Assembly: GCA_964019155.1 (NCBI GenBank)
Contig: OZ025241.1
Coordinates: 22,682,818 to 22,746,817, forward strand
Length of the DNA stretch: 64,000 bases
Origin: Osedax fenrisi
Lineage: Eukaryota; Annelida; Polychaeta; Sabellida; Siboglinidae
Direction: 5' to 3'
Shown here: piece after piece, positions 1-12,200 of the stretch
How the letters are laid out: every line of letters begins with the position of its first letter
Numbering within the stretch: position 1 is the stretch's first letter
Program-made: the position numbers and the translations under genes
The notes under the pieces: model-generated
What the model saw: the letters and a program-made list of their open reading frames with translations, nothing else
Database searches by the model: none
What the model was told of the DNA's origin: nothing

Positions 1-973
1 TCTACCTAATCTACTACAGTCGTCTGTGCGGAATATCTGATTCTAATTTACTCTTCGTTTTCTATAAATAGGGCTTAGTATTTTGTAGTGAATAGAAATA
101 TTACTTATATATATTTATATATTTATATAATATATAAATATATATATATATATACATAAATATATTTAAGTTATTATAAATGTCAACACATATATTTAAG
201 TACTAACTTAGTTCCACTTATAAAAACACGCGTTATGAAAGAGCACTTATAATGAACTAGTATAGGTAGATACTAGTAGATATACATATATGACTAGACT
301 AGCCATTGATAGTTCACTGGTTTCTAGGTCAGTATGTCAGACACCGGTAGCAGTAAATTAAACGAGCACTTACGTACTGATAAGTTAAGTTATCTATAAG
401 CAATGAGGTCCACTCTTTAAAGAGTAACCGTTACTATTTAACAGTAAAATAGTGATGCTATATTTTCTTATATATATACATATATATATATATTGTATAT
501 TATTGTAATAGTTATGGTGGTGATAATTTTGCGTATATCCTCAAAATATAATTAATATCATCCTTGACACTTCTGTATGTATGCGTATTAGATAGATACA
601 AATTTATTTCCTGAATATCAAAAATAATAGCCGGAATGATACCCAGAAGCTATACAGATTAGCTTATATATTAAGTATGTCCTTCAAAGTAAGGATACCA
701 TATCAGAATATATTTCACAGTAATTATATCATATACAGGTGATAACAACAGAACATTTTCTATAAGTATATTAATATACTGTATTATTTTGAACCCTCTA
801 GAAGGAAAGATCATATGATCTTTATATTATTATTTATATATATATTAGTATTATAAACTAGAAAAGGAACAGAAAACAATTCTTCTAATAAATATTATTA
901 TTATTATTATCATCTTTCACGGTGACGCTATCATACGTGATGTGTACCTTACCCGTTCCGTTACCCTTGCCAG
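1..973. other. Cyclase intron (5' part cut off)
   Basis: AT-rich, no exon seen. About 605-720 resembles, in inverse orientation, 11690-11800 (shared TACCCAGAAGCTAT). About 790-905 carries a dispersed repeat ending in AACAATTCTTCTAATAA that recurs near 12010-12120, 22180-22270, 24830-24920 and 35400-35480. Confidence 0.5.
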
Positions 974-1094
974 GTCGCTGTACCCCAGTCAGTTCTGGTC
1001 GATCATGTGCATTCTGACCATCACGCTTACGGTGTTCTTGCACGGCAAACACTTCGAGTGGATCCTACGTCTCGACTTCAGCTGGAACGATCAG
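974..1094 (+). CDS. Adenylyl cyclase exon a: last TM helix and linker
   Basis: It encodes a hydrophobic helix (FWSIMCILTITLTVFLHG) followed by KHFEWILRLDFSW, the usual junction from the second membrane block to C2. The acceptor after the pyrimidine-rich CCGTTACCCTTGCCAG was preferred. An alternative AG lies 14 bases downstream, and an open frame runs back to about 873. The donor is CAG|GTTAGG in phase 0. Confidence 0.85.
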
Positions 1095-4000
1095 GTTAGG
1101 GCGCCATGTTATCGAGATTACAATGTACACCGTTTATATGGTAATTGTATATGGTATATGTAGGTTACTACTAGTGATGTAAATGATGCCAGTCAAATAT
1201 AAAGCATGATGCAGTCTCAGTCTCAGATACCTAAAGTCTCAACTCGGTTCGGGCTCGCTTGGCTAGAGTCTCGGGCTCGTTTTTTTTCCGAAAATGAAAG
1301 TCTCGGCTCGGCATTAAAAACCAAAATTCTCGGCTCGGCATCATTTACATCACTAGTTACTATCTACATTGTTTGTGTGGTATATGCTCGAGTACATAAT
1401 GCGTCGCATATATATTGTTACTGTTATTGTATTTGGTGGAGTCCTTTCATCCCGTCAAGGAACTTAGATGAAGTTTTCATTTATAACCATATGGCTCTAA
1501 TTTCCCTTCGAAGCCGCTCTCATGTTAAGGCATCGATGGTTAAAACGAGAGCCGATTATTTATTTATACACAATTATATGAGATCACTTCTAAATATTAT
1601 TGTAAGACCTATGTTAATGGTCCGGACGAGGTTCGAACCCTCATTAGTCAACTGAGCCACAAAAGTAGTTATAGGTATGTAATTCCTAGTAATGTATACA
1701 AATTATATAATGTAAAATATAAAATTGGCAATATACAATGTATACCTAAGATTCACACTATACAATATATATGTGTAATTGATGAAATTCGATAGGATAC
1801 ATATTTTCATCTTCATCTTCATTTATATTCACAATATATTGTGATTTTTATGATAACTTACGTTTTATATTATTAAGTATTTCATAGAATTTACAACAAT
1901 TTTGAAGATATCGCGTACAGTTTCATTTAAATGTATTTTAATTAAATTGTAATGATTCCATTGGAAACATTCACGATAATATACATTATATACAGATATC
2001 CTATAGGATATAACGCGTTATAACGCGTCCTATTTAGGGGCGCTGGAACGATTTCGTATGTAGGGGTAACCAACCATTCAAAATAAATGTTGTGGTAAAA
2101 GTGGAGGGGGGGCCAATACATACGAGGTCCCCCTAGATTTTAAAGTGGGGGTGGGACATATCCCCCAGTCCCCCCTGTTGCAGCTCCCCTATAGGAACTA
2201 TAGTTCTATTATAAGTAATCGCACATAGGACTATATATAGTATACTATATTTGTGTTAGTTATATTTCATCAATGTACATTTTTTTTATAACTATCACCG
2301 TTTTTCCAATATTTCTCATTGACCAAAACCCCCGCACTGACCAAACCCCCTCACGTCCCCTACTATCGAATAAGCGTATGTATTTCGCTGCTCTACCACA
2401 ACATCGAGCAGTAGTTAATACCATAGATATTGACCTCACTCTAAAGTCTATGGTTAATACACACACGTGCGAACATCTATCACCAGGTGGCGGAGGAGAA
2501 AAGTGAAATGATGGAGCTACAGAATCAGAATCAGCAGATATTGCGTAATATGCTGCCTAAACACGTCGCTGATTACTTCATCTGCGAACATAATCAGGTT
2601 AGCGACGATTCAACGTGATATATCGTATACGATAGGGTTAATATATTGTATGCGTAAACGATGTATAAATAATACTAATAATATAAGTGTGCCGATGTAC
2701 ATGTTAACGAGAGTAAACATATAGCATAATTAAATCAATATATATATATAGGGAATACTACCTAATAGAGAATACATTTTTAATAAATTTAAATTTACTA
2801 ATTAAGAGGATACTAAATATTTAATTATATATATTTATGTATACACCTACATTATATGACATTTAACTATATAACTATTATTTCTACTTAGAATATTTCT
2901 CTATATATAACCTTAGGGTATCAAATTAAATAAAGGTGTATAGTATACACTGTATACATTTATACATATTTATACAGTATACTCATAAATTAAAAATTAG
3001 AAAATAAGTGAATCAATCAATTTTGTTTATTAGATAAATTAGATAAATAAGAAATTGTTTATAATATAAATAAGTCATCAAATTAAATACTACAAAGCTT
3101 CTTAGGTTATATAAATATAATTAATTACATAATTTATTAAGTTATATATTCAATTTAAGTTATACCAAGGATATTTACGTGGTTATTTATTATAATAATG
3201 ATATTACCTAATAAATATAATAAACATATAAAATATAAGTCCGCTATAATTATATTTACTAAATATATGTAATCTTTAATATTATAAATTAAGTATAAGA
3301 CATACTGATGATTAAAATATGTGTATAGATTATTTCAAATTATAAAATACTTTATTCTGATTTATTATCTAAAATAAAAATAATGTAGTTGAATATATAT
3401 ACAAAATTAATGCATAATTTACTTCAAGCAACTATATATATATAACAGTTATGCAAATATTGTGTATTAATGACCATTTATTTATATACTCAGCAATATT
3501 AATGCTCATTCTCCTAAGGGGTTCCTAATGTAGAAAAAAAAATGATATTTCATAAATTATTCATAATCATAATATTGGCTATAATTATAATAATATTGAC
3601 TATAATTATAACTTTATTTATATGGATAAGTTTACATATATAAAATGCATGACTAGAACTAATTCATAGCATATTCAGTGATTTTTCTACGAACTGTTAA
3701 TCGATGTTACTATAGTAGATAGCAATATCATATTGAATATGTGTTTACTCGTATCTCGCTTGTAGAGTAATTTTCATTCAAATTAATATCTAGATTCATG
3801 TCGAGATACAAGTTAATATAGGTATTGATATAGTTATGTTAATCAGGTATGTAAAGGAGTTCCCTGGTATAACTAATCAAGTATCACTGTTCATTAGTGA
3901 ATTAACTAAGAGTGTTAGACCTACCGCTGATTATTATATCACGTGTATGCTATAAATACATCACTTAATATTGTATTCGGCTTGTATGGCGTATTTAGGA

Positions 4001-6241
4001 GTAGGTATCTACACAAGTATTACTTCTGGAGAATGCTAGATATACTGCATATATGCTAAACTAAATTATAATACAATATTTAATCATACAATGTATGTGT
4101 GCCCAGCAAACATTAACAGCTTCATAACAGACTCATAACAACATAACAGCCTCATAACAGCCTTAAAACAGCATATTCTAAAAGTACAGCCTCATATCTG
4201 CTTCATAACAGGATCTTATGAAAAAAAACAGCCTAATATCAGACTCATAACAGCATTATGGTAATATCCTCATAACAGCCTACATAAATTCTATAAAAAC
4301 AGCCTCATAACAGACTCATAACAGCATTATGATAATATCCTCATAAATTATATATAAAACAGCCTAATATCAGACTCATAACAGCATTATGGTAATATCC
4401 TCATAACAGCCTACATAAATTCTATAGAAACAGCCTCATAACAGACTCATAACATAATTATGATAATATCCTCATAAATTATATAAAAACAGCCTCATAA
4501 CAGACTCACAATAGCATTATGATAATATCTTCATAATAGCCTACATTAATTCTATAAAAGCAGCCTCATAACAGACTCATAACATAATTATGGTAATATC
4601 CTCATAAATTATATAAAAACAGCTTCATAACAGACTCATAACAGCAATATGATAATATACTTATAATAGCCTACATAAAGTATATAAAAAACAGCCTCAT
4701 AACAGAATCATAAAAGCATTATGATAATATCCTCATAATAACCTACATACATTTCATAAAAACAGTCGGGTAAGGCTATATCACAGAACTAGAGAGAAAA
4801 TTCAGAAATTTCTCTCTAGCTCTATGGGCTATATACATATATTTTTAAACAATAAACTATAAATCTATGGATATATATATATATATATATATATGGATAG
4901 CATAAAGATGTGTTTCACCCATAGATTTACGATGTAAAATTTACAATTTATAGTTTACAATTAAAATACAGATCTATGCATTTAAATAATTATGTTTGTA
5001 TACTGTATTCTGTAATATACAAAGATTATAATCAAAGATAATTACAAAAAAATATAATTTAAAATTTAAATTGTAATATAAAGTTTTCCTATATCATTTA
5101 ATTAAATTTTAAGACAATAAAGTGGCTCAACAAAATAGTAAGTAGACATAATATTATATTATATATTAATATAATTGTATATATATATACCGTTGTAGCT
5201 ATATATTAGTTTAGTATTTAAGTTATTTAAAAAATAAATTTATTTATAATTATTAAAAGTTTCAACACGAAACCAAAAGTTTTAATAATAATTATGATAA
5301 AATAAAGTGTAGTATCATAATTAAATAACTCATAGAATATATATATATACAATATATTTTTAACTAAATTATTTAGTAAATACAATTAAAATAATTATTA
5401 TTTTATGAAGGATATTAATAATTAATATCCTAAATATCCTAAATATGGTAGCCAGTAACCTCGTACGAGTAATTTTGTACGACTTGTTAAATTTAATTTA
5501 TTTCATAATAATACAGTTTTTATACGATTATATATAATAACTTATTATATATTGATATCATATATTATATTATATATATTCGTATAAGAACTGTATAATT
5601 ATGAAATAAATTACATTTAATAAGTCGTACGAGATTACTAAATAAGTCGTACGAAATTACCTCGTACGGGATTACCTCGTACGAGATTACTGGCATTCCT
5701 AAGAGTTATTTAATTTTGATAAAAAATACTTTATTTTATCATAATTATTATTAAAACATTCGGTTTCATGTTGAAACCTGGGTTGAAACTTTTAACATTA
5801 TGATAATGTTAAATTAAATTTAATTATAATATTCAAGTAGTACTATAGTATAGTCAATATTTTTTTTTATTTATGTATATGTGATTATTTATAATACACT
5901 TAATTACGTTATACATGAATAACTTGTGTTATCAGAGTTATAGAAGTATATATTTAAAATTAGAATCGCGTAAGAGCTTTAAATAACGAATTAGACAGTT
6001 CTAAATAGATCACTAAATTGCGTATACATTTTATATGTTCATAAATATTATTCCTAAATTATTATTTTATATATAATATATGATATAATTATTATAATAA
6101 TATAATATTATATTATATTATATTAAAATTTAATAATTAAATATATTTAATAGTAGAAATATATATTCTAGTAATTTGTTTATTATATTGTATTCATTAT
6201 AGTATACTTATGATTAGTATAATGATTATACCTACTATATT

Positions 6242-6285
<44 letters not shown>

Positions 6286-9200
6286 CACTATCAAAGTTAC
6301 TTTGAAAGTATAATAATTATGAAAATATAAAATATATTTAAAACCGTAACGCGATTCTATTTTTAATATTTACGATTATAACTAGGATACTATTTATAAT
6401 TGATTACTTTTTTTAAATATTAATATTAATTAACCTATATTATATACTATATAATATGTAAGGTAATCAGTGATCACATGTGGAGTTTTTTAATTTGGTT
6501 TTATAATTTTGTGTCCAATATCAATTCTTCTATTTATAAATAATTATTTAAATTAACATTGTGCAAGATCACCAATATTGACGATATCACGATCACTTCG
6601 TACGGGATCATTGGAATCCATATGTAATAAATTATATAGTGATTATATAATATAGTATTATATTACTATAGTAAATATATATATATTTTATTATCTAATA
6701 GACTATCTATGGATATATATATATATATATATATTTTATAATTTATTTATAATTTGAAGTACAATATTAAATATTAAATATGTTTATATATTTTAGCATA
6801 CATATTTGTGCTAAAATCCTATTTTTAATCTCCTATATTATATAGGTATAATTACTTTTATGATATATTCATATGATGTAGTATTTAAATTTATATTACC
6901 AACTAAATATTTGTGTTTTACATTCAGTACATTCATATTACACAATGCATATTCTTATGATGCTGTTTATATTAAATATAGTATATTTGTTATTTATTCT
7001 AGCAAGATAGCCTATGATTTAAAAGTGTTGATGATGTGGGTATGACTATGTTTATGGCTAGAACTAGTATATTGGTAGTGATTTTATTATCTTATAAATT
7101 ACTTATTCAATAATAAAATAATGTATTTAGATATCTTATTTTGTATTGATAGCTTGACTTATGGATACTAAAGATTATAACCAGAGCTATACATATATCA
7201 AACATTTTAAACTATAATGCAAACCTATTAATTTTTATTAAATATATAAGTTTACTTATAATCTTATTTATATATATTATACATTCATCTATATTACAAC
7301 AGCAGTCCTTTATTATCATTGACATGACACCTTCAAGATGAACAAGAGCAGTCCATATACTTTCGCCTTCGAGATAACAAATACGTTAGAAAATATTATT
7401 ACTTTATACTTACGACTATTTCTACTTTATATTTGTCGTATAATGTCGTATATAGATATATTTGCTTACAAAAATAAATCATTCAACAGCAGTCCATGAT
7501 ATTCTGTGACATAACACCTTCGATATTAATTAAGAAGCCCATGTCCGCCTTCTATGATACATGCTTAGAGATGACAATATCTTTCCGTAACCTTTCTAGT
7601 TCGAGATAATAATAACGTTAGCAAATATTTATACTTTCAACTATATATTTGATTAAATATAAACTCAATTCACCAACAGCAGTTCATGATATTTAGTGCT
7701 GTGTCGCCTTCAAGATGACAATAGTATTCAGTGATAATCAATGACATGGTGCCTTAGAGATAACACTAGCAGTCTGTGACGCCTTCACGATGACTATAAA
7801 ATCTAAGTGAAGCCTTCATTAGATGCTGACTGATCAAGCTAGTAGCATTATTTTATATGCAATCTTATATTATATTATGTATTTAATAGATTGTATAATA
7901 AATATTCCGCCTGAAGGAATGTAATGAGACAATTTAGTCATGCCAACTTTTATATTGGGACATTATATTGTAATTTAATCTTATAAATTACTAATATTGT
8001 AGGTAACATTTTGTATTTAGTTATCATATTTTATTGGCAAGCTTGATGTATGTTTCTTTATAGACATTTATATGTATATATAAGTGGATATAGGTTGTTA
8101 GCAACGGAACACGTATTTTGAAATCAACGGCTAAAATGCACACTGTGCATTGTACAGTCAACAAGATTAAGCGTTATAAGTCATAATGTTATAACACATA
8201 AAATATATCTTCCTCATATAAGCTAGAATGTAAGTGTCATTTAGTAAGTAAAGAAGTGGTCATATTTTCATAGGTTATGATTCATTTGTATATATTGTTG
8301 TTATTTTATTATCTTCAAAGCCACTCTCATGCTAATACAATAAAATTATAATGAGAGCTAATACATATAAATATATATCAAAAACTATACACAAACCTAT
8401 TACTTTATATTACATATATAAGTTTACTTATAACCTTATTTATATATATTATATATCCATTTAGATGACAACAGCAGCCCATGATTATCATTGACTTGCT
8501 TTTTCAAGATGAACAACAGCAGTCCATATACTTTTACCTTCGAGATAACAACTATGTTAGCAAATATTTATACTTGCGACTATATCAACTATATATTTAC
8601 TTAAATAAAATCACTCAGTCCACATCTGAATGGGTCGGCTTCGAGATAACTACATCAGTCCATGATAATCATTGACATGGAGCCTTAGATATAAAAATAG
8701 CAGTCGGTGCTTCCTTTGTGATTATCATGGAATCTCCGTGAAGCCCTCTTAGATACATGCTAGTAGCATGATTCAATATGCAACCTTATATTATATTGTG
8801 TATTTAATAGATCGTGGAATAAATATTCTGCCTGGAATAGGAATATAATGTGAAAATGTAGTCATGCCGACTTTTACATTGGGACATTATATTGTTGGTC
8901 GACGCTACATGCGTTCAGATGTGTTTAACGTTGCTCAGCTATGCTGTAGGCAATTATTATTATTACATTATTTGCCACTTAGTATATGTTATGTTATATA
9001 TGTTTTATACAACACCCCACTATGTAAACGCAATTAATGGGCTATTCATATTGTATATCGGACAACTATTATATAATATGTTTACTGTCTCACGCATTAC
9101 ATGTGTCGCGTACTGCGTGCACCTAAGGAATACGTATTCCTGATTGGCTCATGTAATTACTACACGTCGCGATGCATTGAACTTGAATGGCACTTGTAGG

Positions 9201-12200
9201 GCGCCCCTAAAACACTGCCCGCTTTCTTAATAAATATGACCAATACCTAAACCAGCTTATTCATTAAACCTAATAATATTCTTAACAACTTAACAATATA
9301 TAATTAGAAAGGTTTTTTAAATGTATCTAATTAGGTGTTATTAAGTAGTGTATTTGTTTTCCCCCAAATAAAGTGTAAAACCGTTTATTGAGTTGTACTC
9401 CTCATTTGGCCTAAAAGTATACATTTTTAAATACTTTAATAATATATCATCATATAATATCCTCATAAATGCATAATATAACAGCCTAAGTACAGCCTTA
9501 TAACATTATCATATAATACCCTTATAACAGTTTAACTACAGCTTCATATAATCATCATATAATAGCCAATTTACAGCTTCATAACATCCTCATATAACAG
9601 TCTAATAACTGCCTAATATAACATCCAATTTACAGCTTCATAACATCATCATATAACAGCCTAATAACTGCCTAATATAACAGCTAATTTACAGCCTCAT
9701 AACATCATCATATAACAGTCTAATAACTGCCTAATATAACATCCAATTTACAGCTTCATAACACCATCATATAACAGCCTAATAACTGCCTAATATAACA
9801 GCTAATTTACAGCCTCATAACATCATCATATAGCAGTCTAATAACTACCTAATATAACAGCCAATTACAGCTTCATAACATCATCATATAACAGCCTAAT
9901 AACTGCCTAATATAACAGCCTAATAATTGCTTTATATAACAGCTTAATTACTGCCTCATAACATCATCATATAACAGCCTAATATAACAGCCTAATTACT
10001 GCCTCATAACATCATCATATAACAGCCTAATAATTGCTTCATATAACAGCCTAATTACTGCCTCATAACATCATCATATAACAGCCTAATACCTACTTCA
10101 TATAACAGCCTAATTACTGCCTCATAACATCCTCACAACAGCCTAATAACATCCTCATAACTGCCTCATATAACAGCATCTGTCTACACATTAGGCTGTT
10201 TTTTATGAGGCTGTTATGAGGATGTTATTATGCTGTTAATGTTTGCTGGGTGTCTCAAAATACCATAGTTATAACATATATATGTGCATTAATCAAAATG
10301 TTAAATATAAATTAAATGCCTAGTATAATATAATAATATAGTATACATATATATTAATTGCAAATTTATAATCGTCTTGTACTATATATATTTATATGTT
10401 ACTTTATATTAATTCAATATACAAAATAAGGGTTTTTATGACTAAATTTCACCATCTTCCAAGTAAGCTAACTTCACCCAACTTTACTTCCACCTCACTC
10501 CAATACCCTACTCGCCCCACAACCCTCCATAACTCCCACCCCCTTCGCGTAGAGCCTATACAGTCGAGCCTACGCTAAAGTAGGGGTGCTGTTCGCTTCG
10601 GTGCCTAACTTCGCCGACTTCTACATGGAACTCGACGCCAACAGTCAAGGTCTCGAGTGTCTGCGTCTGCTCAACGAAATCATCGCGGACTTCGACGAGG
10701 TAATGTAGTGCTCCGTAGTGGTTGATAACTAATAGGGGCGCTGCAACATGATGGACGGGGGGATATGCCCCCCTCCCCACTTTAAAATCTAGGGGGACCT
10801 CTTATGTATTGGTCCCCCTCTACTTTTACATAGAATTTATTTGTATTGGTTGGTCCCCCCTACATACAAATAAACATACATACATATAATCGTTGCAGCC
10901 CCCTAATACCTATTCATCAATACCATCATCATTGGTGCTGGGTAACTATTAAATATAATCTATACATTCACTAGATTTATAGTTGATTGGTAGTCGCGTG
11001 ATTTTTCTTCAACAGACATGGTGCCTCGATTTAGGTATCTTAAGATTGCCAACCATTACATTGTAAATTATTATTTAATCAAATTAAAGGGTGCAATTAT
11101 AGTGCAGTATAAATATATATTATAAATAAATATAAATGTTTATTTCGATATAATTGAAACGCACTCGATAAGCGTGTATAGGATCAAATGTATTTAAAAT
11201 CAATATTATTTGTTTGAATAATAGTTATTAAATGCATGGCTCATGTGATGGTCGGTCATCTTATAAGATAACCTATAGGTTACCTAAATCGAGTTGAATC
11301 ACCATATCTGTTGAAGAATTTTACATTAGCGATATATATCTCGCAATATATATAACATATATATAGCAATACCGATTAGGTAAAATACAAATCTATGAAA
11401 CTTGCACTAGCTCCCTATATATAGTATATATACTATATAAATACTTATCATATAAATAAAAATCTAATTATCATATTAACGACGTTATTAGTCGTGTCGA
11501 ATATATTTATATTCACAATCCCCCCATTCCCACACAGATACTAAACGAGGAGGAGTTTCAGAGCGTCGACAAGATCAAGACTATGGGCAGCAGTTACATG
11601 GCGGTAGTGGGTCTGACCCCCAACGACCCCATTGAGGTCAGCGCATAGCGAGTAGTTATAATGGGACAACATACTTCGTGTTATTTGTATGCGAATATAT
11701 TGTTATCAAGGGTATCCTTAGTATAAGCTAAACATAGCTTCTGGGTATCCCTCCGATTATTATAGCCAATATTCGGTAAATAAATCCATTCATTTATTCA
11801 ATTATGTTCCGATGTGTACTCCGTATTGAATAGTGGCAAATACGTTACTACATTAGTGGGGGTTTTATATCTCTCCTCTATATTATATCAGTGGCTACTT
11901 CCCTTTCCTACTATATAAGTTTATATCCTTATATAATATACAATATTAATTACCTATGTGATATTCTTGTACCGGACACATTATTAAATATTTGTATAAT
12001 ATTCACTGGGTGAAAACAATAGAAAATATTAGATATATTTTTAAGTCCGTTTGAAAAACTATTACCAGAATATCTATATTCATTTTATTATAAACAACAA
12101 TAAAAAAACTTCCATTAAATAATTGTTATCAATATAAATATCTACGCGAATGATTTCGACGTGGCGTTGCCCTTGAGATGACCTCTACCGAAGTAACCCG

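Larger units (their letters stand above)
2598..10552. other. Cyclase intron of 8 kb packed with repeats
   Basis: It holds two related minisatellite arrays, a nested foldback, a tiny palindromic insertion and a duplicated 0.9-1.1 kb block. Between these (2600-4100, 5830-7190, 8900-9430, 10260-10540) I see only AT-rich sequence with TA runs. Confidence 0.7.

Noticed and set aside
1206..1655. 149-codon plus-strand frame
   Set aside because: It runs through the hAT-like MITE and the inverted SINE; it has no domain and no splice support.
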